NCBI RefSeq assembly: GCF_000698575.1
Contig: NZ_JFHD01000013.1
Span: 62,001 to 126,000, forward strand
Source of the DNA: Caballeronia zhejiangensis
GTDB lineage: Bacteria; Pseudomonadota; Gammaproteobacteria; Burkholderiales; Burkholderiaceae
Length of the DNA stretch: 64,000 bases
Reading direction: 5' to 3'
The notes under the pieces were generated by a model. The model worked only from the letters and a program-made list of their open reading frames with translations. It was not told where the DNA came from and did no database searches. Below are positions 45,311 through 53,682 of the stretch, one piece after another. Position 1 is the first letter of the stretch. Each line of letters starts with the position of its first letter. A program made the position numbers and the translations under genes.

Positions 45311-45524
45311 GGCAGGTGCGCTTCAAGAAGATTCCGGATTCGTGGAATAGACAGCGAGAATCGGGGCTGTGAGGAGGAATGCACTCACTTTTTCTGGACG
45401 ATCATTGCATCAGTCGATGCCTATCCGAATTAGCGACTAAACTCCAAAGAGGCGTCGGTGCATGCGTCCAACGTCTGCGCCCAAACAGTCACGATCCAGA
45501 CGTGCAAGCGAAGGAGGCAGACCC

Positions 45525-45767
45525 ATGCCGAAAACCGTTCGAACCCCTGAGCAGATTCGCGACGAACTGCAAAGCCGCATGGCCAAAATCTCCGCTGACG
45601 CGCCGGGAGCCTTGCGCGTGCGCATACCGCTGCCAGAGCGGCATCCGCCCGACGCATCCGGCCGCAACTGGAACATCGTGCCGCTCAACGACCTCGGTGC
45701 GGACTATGTACATCACGTCGAGAAGGTGATCGAAGACATGCGTACCGAGTTCGTGCTGCCAGATTGA
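45525..45767 (+). CDS. Small conserved hypothetical protein
   Basis: An 80-aa protein with a strong AAGGAGG before ATG 45525. It is mixed-charge and Pro-rich (RVRIPLPERHPPDASGRNW, NDLGADYVHHVEKVIEDM). No domain recognised; it looks cytoplasmic. The 45311-45524 gap shows no other feature. Confidence 0.72.
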   Translation: MPKTVRTPEQIRDELQSRMAKISADAPGALRVRIPLPERHPPDASGRNWNIVPLNDLGADYVHHVEKVIEDMRTEFVLPD

Positions 45768-45800
45768 CGCTGAAAGCATCGGCAGCACGCCAACAGAATA

Positions 45801-46316
45801 TCAATCGCGCTTTTCGCGATCCCGCGCGGCGCGCTCTGCAATCGCCGCATCGACGGGATCGTCGCGTTGCCGCATTAGCCAGTAGACGCTGCCGAGCGCG
45901 ATCAGCGCGGCCGCCAGTGCGGCAATGCGGCCCGGGTCCGTGGCTGGATCAAGGATGATGAACTTGCGCGCTATCGCGAGCATCGCCACGAGAAGCACTG
46001 TCTTGACCTGCACGATGTGATCGCGTCTTAACATGACGCGAGTGATCGAATGCTTGAATTCCATCGCGATCAACAACGTCATCACCATGCCGAAAACCGC
46101 CTGAAAGATCGCATGATCCAGCGGATCGAGCGCCCCCGACAGCGTCAGCGCTATGACCGCCCGAATCAACTGCCACAGCGATACGACGATGATCACCGAG
46201 ATCACGACGCTCAGGATGTGGGCGATGATCTGCTCGAAGCGCTCGTAGAAGGTCAGCACGCGCCATTGCAGCCGATATTCGTCGAGCTTCATGCGAATCT
46301 GGGTTGGCTTGCTCAT
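45801..46316 (-). CDS. psiE: PsiE family (phosphate-starvation-inducible) membrane protein
   Basis: A 171-aa inner-membrane protein with four hydrophobic segments and the PsiE pattern (ILSVVISVIIVVSLWQL, VFGMVMTLLIAMEFKHSITR, VLLVAMLAIARKFIILD). ATG 46316 is chosen from the short cytoplasmic N-terminus (MSKPTQIRMKLDEYR). Function of the family is unknown; it may relate to phoD here. No Pho box recognised. Confidence 0.83.
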   Translation of the reverse strand: MSKPTQIRMKLDEYRLQWRVLTFYERFEQIIAHILSVVISVIIVVSLWQLIRAVIALTLSGALDPLDHAIFQAVFGMVMTLLIAMEFKHSITRVMLRRDHIVQVKTVLLVAMLAIARKFIILDPATDPGRIAALAAALIALGSVYWLMRQRDDPVDAAIAERAARDREKRD

Positions 46317-46636
46317 GGATGGGGTCGCAGAGAGACTCGGGCACGGAGTGACGCCGACATCGCGTAGCGAGCCCAAGCCGGGCCTATGACGTTGAGCCAT
46401 GCGTGCGGCGTTTTCTTTCGTCTACGTGCTGATTCTTTTCTCTTGTCTGCTGTGCACGATGCGTCACATCGCACCCCTCAGCAATCGTTGGGCCGCCAAC
46501 GCTGGTGTAATGAACGCATGCGCGGCGCGCCTGACAGCGTCGCCGGTTTGCCTCGGCCGCGAAGGCGTTAGCTGGATTCTCGTTCAGTCGTCTGGAGCTC
46601 GGGAGTACGTCACAAACCACAAAGCCCGCACGATGT

Positions 46637-47155
46637 TCAGAATCGCATTCTGAGCATGAACCCAAGCGTGAATGGAAGATCGCTCGAAGGGATCGGCGGA
46701 ATCAGGATGATGTTCGCGCCGACGCGCTTGTATTCCAGCATGATGAGCGGCGCGGCAACCGGACCGACCGTATGGTTATGGCCGAGGCCGTAGCTGCCGT
46801 AGTCGTAGCCGGAGATGAGCCCGGCCATGACTGCGAGCCTGATGTAATTCCAGTGAAGGAAGTCCGGTCCCCACACGCCGCCGCCGTAGAACGACGGCTT
46901 CGACAGCGAATTGCGAAAGTAGCCGCCTGTCACCGCCCATTGCGGCGTGACCCAGCATTCCACGCCGATGCCCGGATTGAATTGCTCGAAGTCCTTGTCC
47001 GGGTGAAAGTGATGCGAAGCGACCATCGCGTCGAGCCAGAGACCGTCGCCGCACCAGCTTGCGTGCGCGGCGGGCGTCCAGCCCAGCGCGACGAGCGCGG
47101 CAACCGCCGACAAGTGCGCGCGAAACGTTCGGAATCGGGACAGCCATGTGCACAT
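46637..47155 (-). CDS. Uncharacterised outer-membrane beta-barrel-type protein
   Basis: A 172-aa protein with a signal peptide ending at AAHA and alternating aromatic strands with a terminal Phe (FTLGFMLRMRF), as in outer-membrane barrels. A PagP/lipid-A-deacylase-like small barrel is possible, but I cannot assign it. The gene-free 46317-46636 next to it holds no supported gene. Confidence 0.65.
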   Translation of the reverse strand: MCTWLSRFRTFRAHLSAVAALVALGWTPAAHASWCGDGLWLDAMVASHHFHPDKDFEQFNPGIGVECWVTPQWAVTGGYFRNSLSKPSFYGGGVWGPDFLHWNYIRLAVMAGLISGYDYGSYGLGHNHTVGPVAAPLIMLEYKRVGANIILIPPIPSSDLPFTLGFMLRMRF

Positions 47156-47335
47156 GTTTTATCCGCCAACGCGCGTACGGTGGCGCCGCTTTTTTGAGAT
47201 GTAGGTCGAGGCGAACTCTACCCGATCGCGACATTTTCGTGTGTGCTGACGAAAAGTCCGTGACGGCTTGCGCGCGTTCGGATGATCTCGGCGAAACTTG
47301 TCGACGTTCTATTTTTGTTTTCGAGGCAATGCGCG

Positions 47336-47974
47336 ATGAAGGCTTATAAGCGTCTCGTTCTTTTTCTCGCGGCGATCGCATTGACGGCGTGCACGCCGCT
47401 TCAGGTCGTGACGCATCACGTTTCGTCGAGTGAATCGAGCGTGCCGGCAGGACGTTATCAGCTCGATCCGCATCACTGGAACGTGAGTTTCGACGTCGAT
47501 CATTTCCACTACTCGCGCTTCGTCATCCGATTCGATAAGACCACGGCGCAACTCGACTGGAACGCGGACGGAATGTCCGGAAGCTCGGTACGCGCGCGAA
47601 TCGACGCGTCCAGCGTCAACACCAATGTGCCGCTGCTCGATCGCATGCTGAAAGGGCCGGACATGTTCGATGGCGCGCGTTATCCGGACATCGTTTTCGT
47701 CAGCACGGCGTTTCAACGCACCGGCGAAGACAAGGGCATATTGACGGGCGATCTGACGATACGCGGCACGACGAAGCCGGTCACGCTCAACGTGACGTTC
47801 AACGGTCACGCGGTCAATCCGCTCACGAAGCAGGAAACGCTGGGCTTCTCCGCCGACGGACATTTCAGCCGCGCTCAGTTCGGACTGACGACGTGGTATC
47901 CGGCCGTCGGCGACGATGTGCACGTCGCCATTCAGGCCGAATTTTCGAAGGCGTCTGCGGACAACGCGCCGTGA
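47336..47974 (+). CDS. YceI family lipoprotein
   Basis: A 212-aa YceI-fold lipid-binding protein. Lipobox LTAC predicts a lipoprotein; the core has GRYQLDPHHWNVSFDVDHF, SVNTNVPLLDRMLKGPDMFD and GDLTIRGTTKPVTLNVTFNG. Such proteins carry isoprenoids or other amphiphiles in the periplasm. ATG 47336 chosen over a 18-residue upstream extension. It converges with tdh. Confidence 0.9.
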   Translation: MKAYKRLVLFLAAIALTACTPLQVVTHHVSSSESSVPAGRYQLDPHHWNVSFDVDHFHYSRFVIRFDKTTAQLDWNADGMSGSSVRARIDASSVNTNVPLLDRMLKGPDMFDGARYPDIVFVSTAFQRTGEDKGILTGDLTIRGTTKPVTLNVTFNGHAVNPLTKQETLGFSADGHFSRAQFGLTTWYPAVGDDVHVAIQAEFSKASADNAP

Positions 47975-47984
47975 TGCGTGCCGC

Positions 47985-49022
47985 TCAGGCCGCGACGGCG
48001 GTCCAGTCGAGCACGACCTTGCCGCTGTTGCCGGAAAGCATCGTGTCGAATGCGCGCTGATAGTCGTCGACGGGAAACGTGTGCGTCAGGATCGGGGAGA
48101 GATCGAGGCCGCTTTGCAGCATCGCGACCATCTTGTACCAGGTCTCGAACATCTCGCGTCCGTAGATGCCCTTGATTTCGAGTCCCTTGAAAATCACCTG
48201 ATTCCAGTCGATGGCGGTCTGCGCCGGCGGAATGCCGAGCAGTGCGACCTTGCCGCCGTGATTCATCGATTCGAGCATCGCCGTGAATGCGCTCGGCACG
48301 CCGGACATTTCCAGGCCCACGTCGAATCCTTCGGTCATGCCGAGTTCGCTCATCACGTCGCGCAGGTTTTCGTTCGCCACGTTGACCGCGCGCGTCGCGC
48401 CCATCTTGCGGGCAAGTTCGAGCCGATAGTCGTTCACGTCGGTGATGACGACGTTGCGCGCGCCGACGTGCCGCGCGATCGCCGCAGCCATCACGCCGAT
48501 CGGCCCGGCGCCGGTAATCAGCACATCCTCGCCGACGAGATTGAACGAGAGGGCAGTGTGCGTCGCGTTGCCGAACGGATCGAAGATCGCAGCGAGATCG
48601 TCGGAAATGTCAGGCGGAATCTTGAACGCGTTGAACGCCGGGATCACGAGAAACTCCGCAAATGCGCCTTCACGATTCACGCCCACGCCGACCGTGTTGC
48701 GGCACAGGTGACGACGGCCCGCGCGGCAGTTACGACAAAAACCGCATGTGATATGGCCTTCGCCCGACACGCGGTCGCCGATGGCGAAGCCGCGTACTTC
48801 CTGTCCCATCTCCACGATTTCGCCGACGTACTCGTGACCGACATGCATCGGCACCGGAATCGTCTTCTGCGCCCATTCGTCCCATTTCCAGATGTGGATG
48901 TCGGTGCCGCAGATCGCCGTCTTGCGGATGCGGATGAGAACGTCGTTGTGACCGACTTCGGGTCGCTTCACGCGCGTCAGGGTGAGGCCGGGTGCGCGTT
49001 CGAGTTTGGCGAGGGCTTTCAT
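47985..49022 (-). CDS. tdh: L-threonine 3-dehydrogenase
   Basis: A 345-aa zinc alcohol dehydrogenase-type enzyme oxidising L-threonine to 2-amino-3-ketobutyrate with NAD. Catalytic zinc ligands Cys38, His63 and Glu64; structural zinc Cys93, Cys96, Cys99 and Cys107; NAD loop [13 protein letters not shown]. It follows kbl in one operon; the 82-base gap holds a parS site and a 13-base tandem duplication that repeats the ribosome site. The same tdh/kbl pair lies near the chromosome-2 origin of other Burkholderia. Confidence 0.96.
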   Translation of the reverse strand: MKALAKLERAPGLTLTRVKRPEVGHNDVLIRIRKTAICGTDIHIWKWDEWAQKTIPVPMHVGHEYVGEIVEMGQEVRGFAIGDRVSGEGHITCGFCRNCRAGRRHLCRNTVGVGVNREGAFAEFLVIPAFNAFKIPPDISDDLAAIFDPFGNATHTALSFNLVGEDVLITGAGPIGVMAAAIARHVGARNVVITDVNDYRLELARKMGATRAVNVANENLRDVMSELGMTEGFDVGLEMSGVPSAFTAMLESMNHGGKVALLGIPPAQTAIDWNQVIFKGLEIKGIYGREMFETWYKMVAMLQSGLDLSPILTHTFPVDDYQRAFDTMLSGNSGKVVLDWTAVAA

Positions 49023-49023
49023 T

Positions 49024-49056
49024 GCGTTTGATCCTGGCGTTTGATCCTGGCGTTTG
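49024..49056 (-). repeat. 13-bp tandem duplication at the tdh ribosome site
   Basis: GCGTTTGATCCTG occurs twice in tandem plus a 7-base partial. On the coding strand it repeats AGGATCAAACGC, so tdh has two candidate Shine-Dalgarno cores, the nearer 8-10 bases from the ATG. Confidence 0.85.
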
Positions 49057-49088
49057 GTCTTGATGATGCTGCTTCGAAGGTCGCGGGC

Positions 49089-49104
49089 CTTTATGCGCAT
49101 AAAG
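49089..49104. promoter_or_regulatory. parS site, outlying copy between kbl and tdh
   Basis: CTTTATGCGCATAAAG, a perfect 16-bp palindrome identical to those around parAB and matching the Burkholderia chromosome-2 parS core. It lies 11 kb from parB and abuts the kbl stop codon. Confidence 0.9.
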
Positions 49105-50307
49105 TCAGCCGATGACGCCGAGGGATCGGCCGACGCGAGCGAACGCATCGACTGCACGATCGATCTGTTCCGGCGTGTGTGCCGCGCTCATCTGCGTCCG
49201 GATGCGCGCGCGTCCTTTCGGCACCACAGGATAGGAAAAGCCAATCACATAGACGCCTTCGTCGAGCAGCGCATCAGCCATCTTGGACGCGAGTTGAGCG
49301 TCGCCGAGCATGACCGGAATGATCGGATGTTCACCGGGGACAAGATCGAAGCCGAGCGCGGACATCGCCTTGCGGAAGTGCGCCCCGTTCTCGCGGACGC
49401 GCCGGCGCAACGTCGCGCCTTCGTCGCTCGCGAGCAGTTCAAGCACTTTCAGCGATGCCGCGGCGATGTTCGGTGCCAACGTGTTCGAGAAAAGATACGG
49501 CCGGCTGCGCTGACGCAGCAAATCGATGACTTCCTTATGCGCGGCGACATAGCCGCCTGACGCGCCGCCAAGCGCCTTGCCGAGCGTGCCGGTAATGATG
49601 TCGACGCGATCGAGCACGCCGCAGTGCTCCGGGGTTCCGCGCCCGTTCTCGCCGATGAAGCCGACGGCGTGGGAATCGTCGACCATGACGAGCGCACCGT
49701 AACGGTCAGCGAGATCGCAGATGCCGGAAAGGTTGGCGATGATGCCGTCCATCGAAAAAACCCCGTCGGTCGCGATCAGCTTGAAGCGTGCGCCGGCTGC
49801 ATCGGCTTCCTGAAGACGCGCTTCCAGATCGGCGAGGTCGTTGTTTTTATAGCGCAGACGCCGGGCCTTCGAGAGCCGCACGCCGTCGATGATGCTGGCG
49901 TGATTCAGTTCGTCGCTGATGATCGCGTCTTCTTCGGTCAGCAGCGTTTCGAAGAGGCCGCCGTTTGCATCGAAGCAACTCGAATAAAGAATGGCGTCGT
50001 CCGTTTCGAGAAAACGCGCGATCGCCTGTTCAAGTTCCTTGTGCACGGTCTGCGTGCCGCAGATGAAACGCACGGACGCCATGCCGAAACCATCGGCGTC
50101 CAGTCCGTCCTTCGCGGCCTCGATGAGCCGGCGATCGTCCGCAAGACCCAGGTAGTTGTTCGCGCAGAAGTTCAGCACCGCCGCGCCGTTCGCGAGCCGA
50201 ATGTCCGACGACTGCGGACTCGCGATGACGCGCTCCGTCTTGTAGAACCCCGCAGCGCGAATTTCGTCGAGCGTCGAACGCAAATGGGAGAGATATCGGT
50301 CTTTCAT
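49105..50307 (-). CDS. kbl: 2-Amino-3-ketobutyrate coenzyme A ligase
   Basis: A 400-aa PLP enzyme of the alpha-oxoamine synthase family that splits 2-amino-3-ketobutyrate to glycine and acetyl-CoA. PLP lysine is Lys244 in [30 protein letters not shown] and [14 protein letters not shown] are also diagnostic. ATG 50307 has AAGGA upstream. First gene of the kbl-tdh operon and divergent from the XRE-cupin regulator. Confidence 0.96.
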   Translation of the reverse strand: MKDRYLSHLRSTLDEIRAAGFYKTERVIASPQSSDIRLANGAAVLNFCANNYLGLADDRRLIEAAKDGLDADGFGMASVRFICGTQTVHKELEQAIARFLETDDAILYSSCFDANGGLFETLLTEEDAIISDELNHASIIDGVRLSKARRLRYKNNDLADLEARLQEADAAGARFKLIATDGVFSMDGIIANLSGICDLADRYGALVMVDDSHAVGFIGENGRGTPEHCGVLDRVDIITGTLGKALGGASGGYVAAHKEVIDLLRQRSRPYLFSNTLAPNIAAASLKVLELLASDEGATLRRRVRENGAHFRKAMSALGFDLVPGEHPIIPVMLGDAQLASKMADALLDEGVYVIGFSYPVVPKGRARIRTQMSAAHTPEQIDRAVDAFARVGRSLGVIG

Positions 50308-50404
50308 CGCAATCCTTGTTCTGGGCCTGCCAATGCAATCCGCGCCTCGTGACTCGCGCGCGCCGTCCTTAGCCCTGTTATAGTGCATCCATCGCATCGG
50401 ACAT

Positions 50405-50440
50405 GTTCGATATTTCGAACGCATTTCCGATATGCCGAAC
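50405..50440. promoter_or_regulatory. Putative XRE-cupin operators
   Basis: GTTCGA-TATT-TCGAAC (50405-50420, perfect arms) and TTCCGA-TATG-CCGAAC (50425-50440, imperfect) are two related palindromes 20 bases apart in the kbl/regulator divergent promoter. They overlap an alternative upstream start of the regulator, which argues for the downstream start. Confidence 0.6.
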
Positions 50441-50462
50441 ACTTTACGGGATTGGTCGATTC

Positions 50463-51065
50463 ATGGCAAGCACGGGTTCAGAGGGAAAAGCAGCCGATCT
50501 GGCGGGCGCAGGCGCAACACCGCCGCGCGTCGGAGAGATCATTCAACGCTTGCGCAGCGAACGGAAGCTGACCCTCGACGATCTGTCGCGCGCGGCCGGC
50601 GTGTCAAAGTCGATGCTGTCGGAGATCGAGCGCGACAAGGCAAATCCGACGATCGCCGTCGCGTGGCGACTGACCAATGCGCTCGGCATCAGCCTCGACC
50701 AATTGTTCGCGCAGCAAAGGCCCGCCGAAGCGATCCGCGTTTCGGGGCTGCATGAAATACCGACCCTGAGTGGGGACAACGGCGGCTATCAGTTGCGCGT
50801 GTGGGGACCGATTGAACTCGCCGGCAAGTTCGAGTGGTACGAACTTACGCTGCAATCGGGCGCCGCGCTCACGTCGAACGCGCACGAACCGGGAACGCGC
50901 GAGCATCTCACAGTGCTGAACGGTTCCGTTGAGGTCGATGCGTCGGGTGCGACGCGTCGTCTGAAGGCGGGGGAAACCGCGCGGTATGCCGCGGACGAGG
51001 CGCACGCGATCCGGAATGTCGGGCGCGCGGAGGCCAAGGCGTTGCTCGTCGTCATCCACGGCTGA
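50463..51065 (+). CDS. XRE-family regulator with C-terminal cupin, probable kbl-tdh regulator
   Basis: A 200-aa protein: HTH_3 domain (RSERKLTLDDLSRAAGVSKSMLSEIERDKANPT) then a cupin sensor (ALTSNAHEPGTREHLTVLNGSVEVDA). It likely binds a small amino-acid-derived ligand. The start is probably ATG 50463; an earlier in-frame ATG at 50403 lies inside the operator palindrome. Divergent from kbl, so it is the likely regulator of threonine breakdown. Confidence 0.88.
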   Translation: MASTGSEGKAADLAGAGATPPRVGEIIQRLRSERKLTLDDLSRAAGVSKSMLSEIERDKANPTIAVAWRLTNALGISLDQLFAQQRPAEAIRVSGLHEIPTLSGDNGGYQLRVWGPIELAGKFEWYELTLQSGAALTSNAHEPGTREHLTVLNGSVEVDASGATRRLKAGETARYAADEAHAIRNVGRAEAKALLVVIHG

Positions 51066-51083
51066 TGCGCTGAGCGTCCGGAA

Positions 51084-51099
51084 CTTTTTGCGCATAAAG
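51084..51099. promoter_or_regulatory. Degenerate parS-like site
   Basis: CTTTTTGCGCATAAAG, one mismatch from the parS palindrome, 18 bases downstream of the XRE-cupin stop. Confidence 0.5.
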
Positions 51100-51125
51100 T
51101 CGGCGCGCCGCCGTGCGCCCGCCAA

Positions 51126-51156
51126 TAAAAACGGGACGCGCATCGAGCACGTCCCG
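51126..51156 (-). terminator. Rho-independent terminator of the csbD-like gene
   Basis: On the minus strand CGGGACG, an 11-nt loop and CGTCCCG are followed by TTTTT (51126-51131). Confidence 0.8.
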
Positions 51157-51196
51157 CTCAAAGCGGCGCCGGAGTCGCGGCGCCGGTTGGCCCGTC

Positions 51197-51385
51197 TTAC
51201 GGGTTCTTTTTCACGCTGTCCTTCAGATCCTCGCGTGCATCGCCCACGCCTTTTTGGACCTTGCCGGCTGCTTGCTGCATGTCGCCCTTGGCTTCCTGAG
51301 CCGTGTCCCCCGTCATTTTGCCGACGCCCTCGTTGATCTTTCCCTTGACCTGCTTGCCAACGCCTTCGGCTTGATCCTTGTTCAT
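51197..51385 (-). CDS. CsbD family stress protein
   Basis: A 62-aa hydrophilic protein of the CsbD family (MNKDQAEGVGKQVKGKINEG, KGDMQQAAGKVQKGVGD), with a GGGAGA site before ATG 51385. CsbD proteins are small, abundant, stress-induced and of unknown activity. It has its own terminator. A long open frame running upstream of this ATG is not supported. Confidence 0.9.
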   Translation of the reverse strand: MNKDQAEGVGKQVKGKINEGVGKMTGDTAQEAKGDMQQAAGKVQKGVGDAREDLKDSVKKNP

Positions 51386-51601
51386 GTCAGTTCTCCCGTG
51401 GTTTGCAGCGCTGTTGGCCGCGCGGTGCCGTCGAACGAACGCAGAAACTGCCTGCGCGTTCCGCTCAGGAGTTTCCCAAGCACGGTTAAACGATGCGCTT
51501 TGTCGGCAGGCGCGCATAGCCGCGCATGTCTGAAACGCACGTAGGCGGAATCGCACATACAGCCGGTTCGACTCGCGCGACGCTATTTTCATTGCAACAA
51601 G

Positions 51602-51621
51602 TACTGTATATTTGTACAGTA
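51602..51621 (+). promoter_or_regulatory. LexA (SOS) box
   Basis: TACTGTATATTTGTACAGTA contains CTGT-N8-ACAG and differs from the Escherichia coli consensus box at only a few central bases. It overlaps a TACAAT -10-like hexamer and ends 28 bases before the next start codon. Confidence 0.82.
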
Positions 51622-51649
51622 CAATAAGACCGGCTGGAAGGGGTGGATC

Positions 51650-52006
51650 ATGGAGTCGAATGGTGAAAACCTGAGCAGAAGGCAGTTCGCCCGCGCGGTG
51701 CATGACCTCGAGCGCATCACGCGTCAGATCGCGGGGCGTTACATCGATAAAGGAGTGCCGCTGACTTGGCGGCTGTTGCATGCCATCGAGGCGGAGGCCG
51801 TCGCGGACCTCGGATTCGCGGGACGACACGAAGCCGCCTTGCGCGAGCTGTTCGCGCGTCCCGATGACTTTCATTTCCCCGAAACCGATGACGTCGTCGA
51901 CGTTGCATCCTCGGATGCCTTGCCCGCCGTTTTCGCCTTCGCCGTAGACGCCTACGAGCGCGCATCGCGACAGGATCGGCCGCGAGCAGTCAGCGCCGCG
52001 CATTGA
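51650..52006 (+). CDS. Putative SOS-regulated small protein, unknown function
   Basis: A 118-aa soluble, helical protein starting ATG 51650 with GGAAGGGG upstream. It is acidic, with LSRRQFARAVHDLERITRQI near the N-terminus and a middle region PLTWRLLHAIEAEAVADLG. No domain recognised. The LexA-type box over its promoter predicts induction by DNA damage. It converges with the DUF2252 gene. Confidence 0.72.
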   Translation: MESNGENLSRRQFARAVHDLERITRQIAGRYIDKGVPLTWRLLHAIEAEAVADLGFAGRHEAALRELFARPDDFHFPETDDVVDVASSDALPAVFAFAVDAYERASRQDRPRAVSAAH

Positions 52007-52071
52007 CGCATCCCCGCGGCACGCGACTGAACCCGCGTGCCCCGGTTCATGTCATCGCGCAGCGGATCGTT

Positions 52072-53496
52072 TCACGGCGCGAACTCCGCCGCGATGTCCG
52101 CATCCGAACGCGATTCGAGCTTGCCGTCCCGGCACGCAACGCGAAACACCTCGTAGTCCTTTTCCACCTGATCCGCGTAGGCGCGACCGTAGCGCACTAG
52201 AACTTCGGCCATTCGATCGCTGTTGCCCAGGTAGCCCGAGATTTCCGGCGCGCATCCGCCGGACTTCGCGTGCGCGCGGGCAAGCGCCCAGCCGCAAAGC
52301 ACGGCGTATTCGCGAAAGACGTCGTCGCTGAAAGTATCGAGTTCTGCGGAGATTTTCATGTCGCGTAACTGGCGGATGTAGAGCGTGCGCCCGAGCGGTC
52401 CGGTCGCCCAGCCGAGAAACGGGTCCGTGGCGGCCTGCATCAGACGTTGTCCGTGAACGACGCGGTGCCCGTCGTGTTTGATATCGTCGGCGTGCTTCGC
52501 ATGTTTCGTGAATCTCGCGACGACCGACGTCGATGCCTCCTTCATCTGCAGGAAAAGCGGCTTGTCGTGATGATCCGTGAGCAGCAAAACGAGGCAGCGC
52601 GTGCCGACGCTGCCCACGCCGACCACCTTGAACGCGACATCCTGCAGGCTGAATTGCGACAGCAATCTCGCGCGCTCCGGCGTAAGCGTCGCGACATAAT
52701 CGCGCACGAGCGTCGCGAGCGCATCTTCACGACTGGCTTTGAGCGTCATCCAGCCGTCGTTCTTATCGATCAGCGTGCTCTTGCCGTGGATGTGAAACAC
52801 GGCAGGCGGCGCATCGCGAATGCGCCACGTGTCGCCGGTTCGGTCGGCGAGTTTCGGCAGCATCGTTTCGTGCGTGCGGCGCGAAGCCCGTTCGATGCCG
52901 CGCTTGATGCGCCGCCGCGCGTCTTCGCTCTGCACGGCCTGGTACATGCGATCGAAGGTGATGCGCTCGTACCAGAGATCGAGCACGCTCATTTCAGCGT
53001 ACTCGCGCAGATGCGTCTGATAACTGCGCGCGGCGACAAACGCGAACTCGTCCGCAGCCAGATCGCCGTGGCCGAGATGCCGGCCGGCGATCGTGAAGCT
53101 CGCGACCAACCGTTTCAAATCCCATTCCCACGGACCGGGCGCGGTTTCGTCGAAGTCGTTGAGATCGAAAATGAGCGCGCGCTCCGGCGTTGCGAAGCCG
53201 CCAAAGTTGGAAAGATGACAGTCGCCGCAGATCTGAATGGCGATGCCGCTGTCCGGTGTGCCGGCCAGGTCGTGCGCCTGAAGGATCGCGCTGCCGCGAT
53301 AAAACGTGAACGGCGAAACGAGCATGCGGCCGTAACGCAAGGGAATCAGCGCATCGACGCGGCCTTTGCTGCTTGTCCGCAAAAGCTCGATGGGATCGCG
53401 ATCGACATCGCCGATCGCCTCTTGCGCGGCCCGCGGTGTGCGTTCGCGCCTGGCGCGTCCATTCGCGCGACGTTCCTGCCAGGATTGCTGGGGCAT
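52072..53496 (-). CDS. DUF2252 family protein (kinase-like fold)
   Basis: A 474-aa soluble protein of family DUF2252. Family blocks: ILQAHDLAG, ICGDCHLSNFGGFATPERAL, FDLNDFDETAPGPWEWDL and VGSVGTRCLVLLL. The H-x-x-N..D pattern resembles phosphotransferase/kinase catalytic loops, but no activity is known. ATG 53496 with AAAAGGAGC upstream; the 92-residue open extension is not supported. Neighbour genes give no functional hint. Confidence 0.88.
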   Translation of the reverse strand: MPQQSWQERRANGRARRERTPRAAQEAIGDVDRDPIELLRTSSKGRVDALIPLRYGRMLVSPFTFYRGSAILQAHDLAGTPDSGIAIQICGDCHLSNFGGFATPERALIFDLNDFDETAPGPWEWDLKRLVASFTIAGRHLGHGDLAADEFAFVAARSYQTHLREYAEMSVLDLWYERITFDRMYQAVQSEDARRRIKRGIERASRRTHETMLPKLADRTGDTWRIRDAPPAVFHIHGKSTLIDKNDGWMTLKASREDALATLVRDYVATLTPERARLLSQFSLQDVAFKVVGVGSVGTRCLVLLLTDHHDKPLFLQMKEASTSVVARFTKHAKHADDIKHDGHRVVHGQRLMQAATDPFLGWATGPLGRTLYIRQLRDMKISAELDTFSDDVFREYAVLCGWALARAHAKSGGCAPEISGYLGNSDRMAEVLVRYGRAYADQVEKDYEVFRVACRDGKLESRSDADIAAEFAP

Positions 53497-53682
53497 CGCT
53501 CGCTCCTTTTTGCTCTTGTGTTCGTGGATGGAAGGAAGCCGTATAGACGACAGTAGTCGACGAAACGCACGCCCGCCAAGACAGTTATCGACACTTTGGC
53601 GGACACACGCGCTTGACGTCGCGCGCCCGAAGCCCGACCCTGTGCGCAGTGCAATACAGCGCGCAACGCGCCTTCGAACAAT

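Noticed and set aside
46399-46653. 84-aa plus-strand frame with a hydrophobic start
   Set aside because: No ribosome site, and it overlaps the end of the convergent barrel-protein gene; similarity not recognised.
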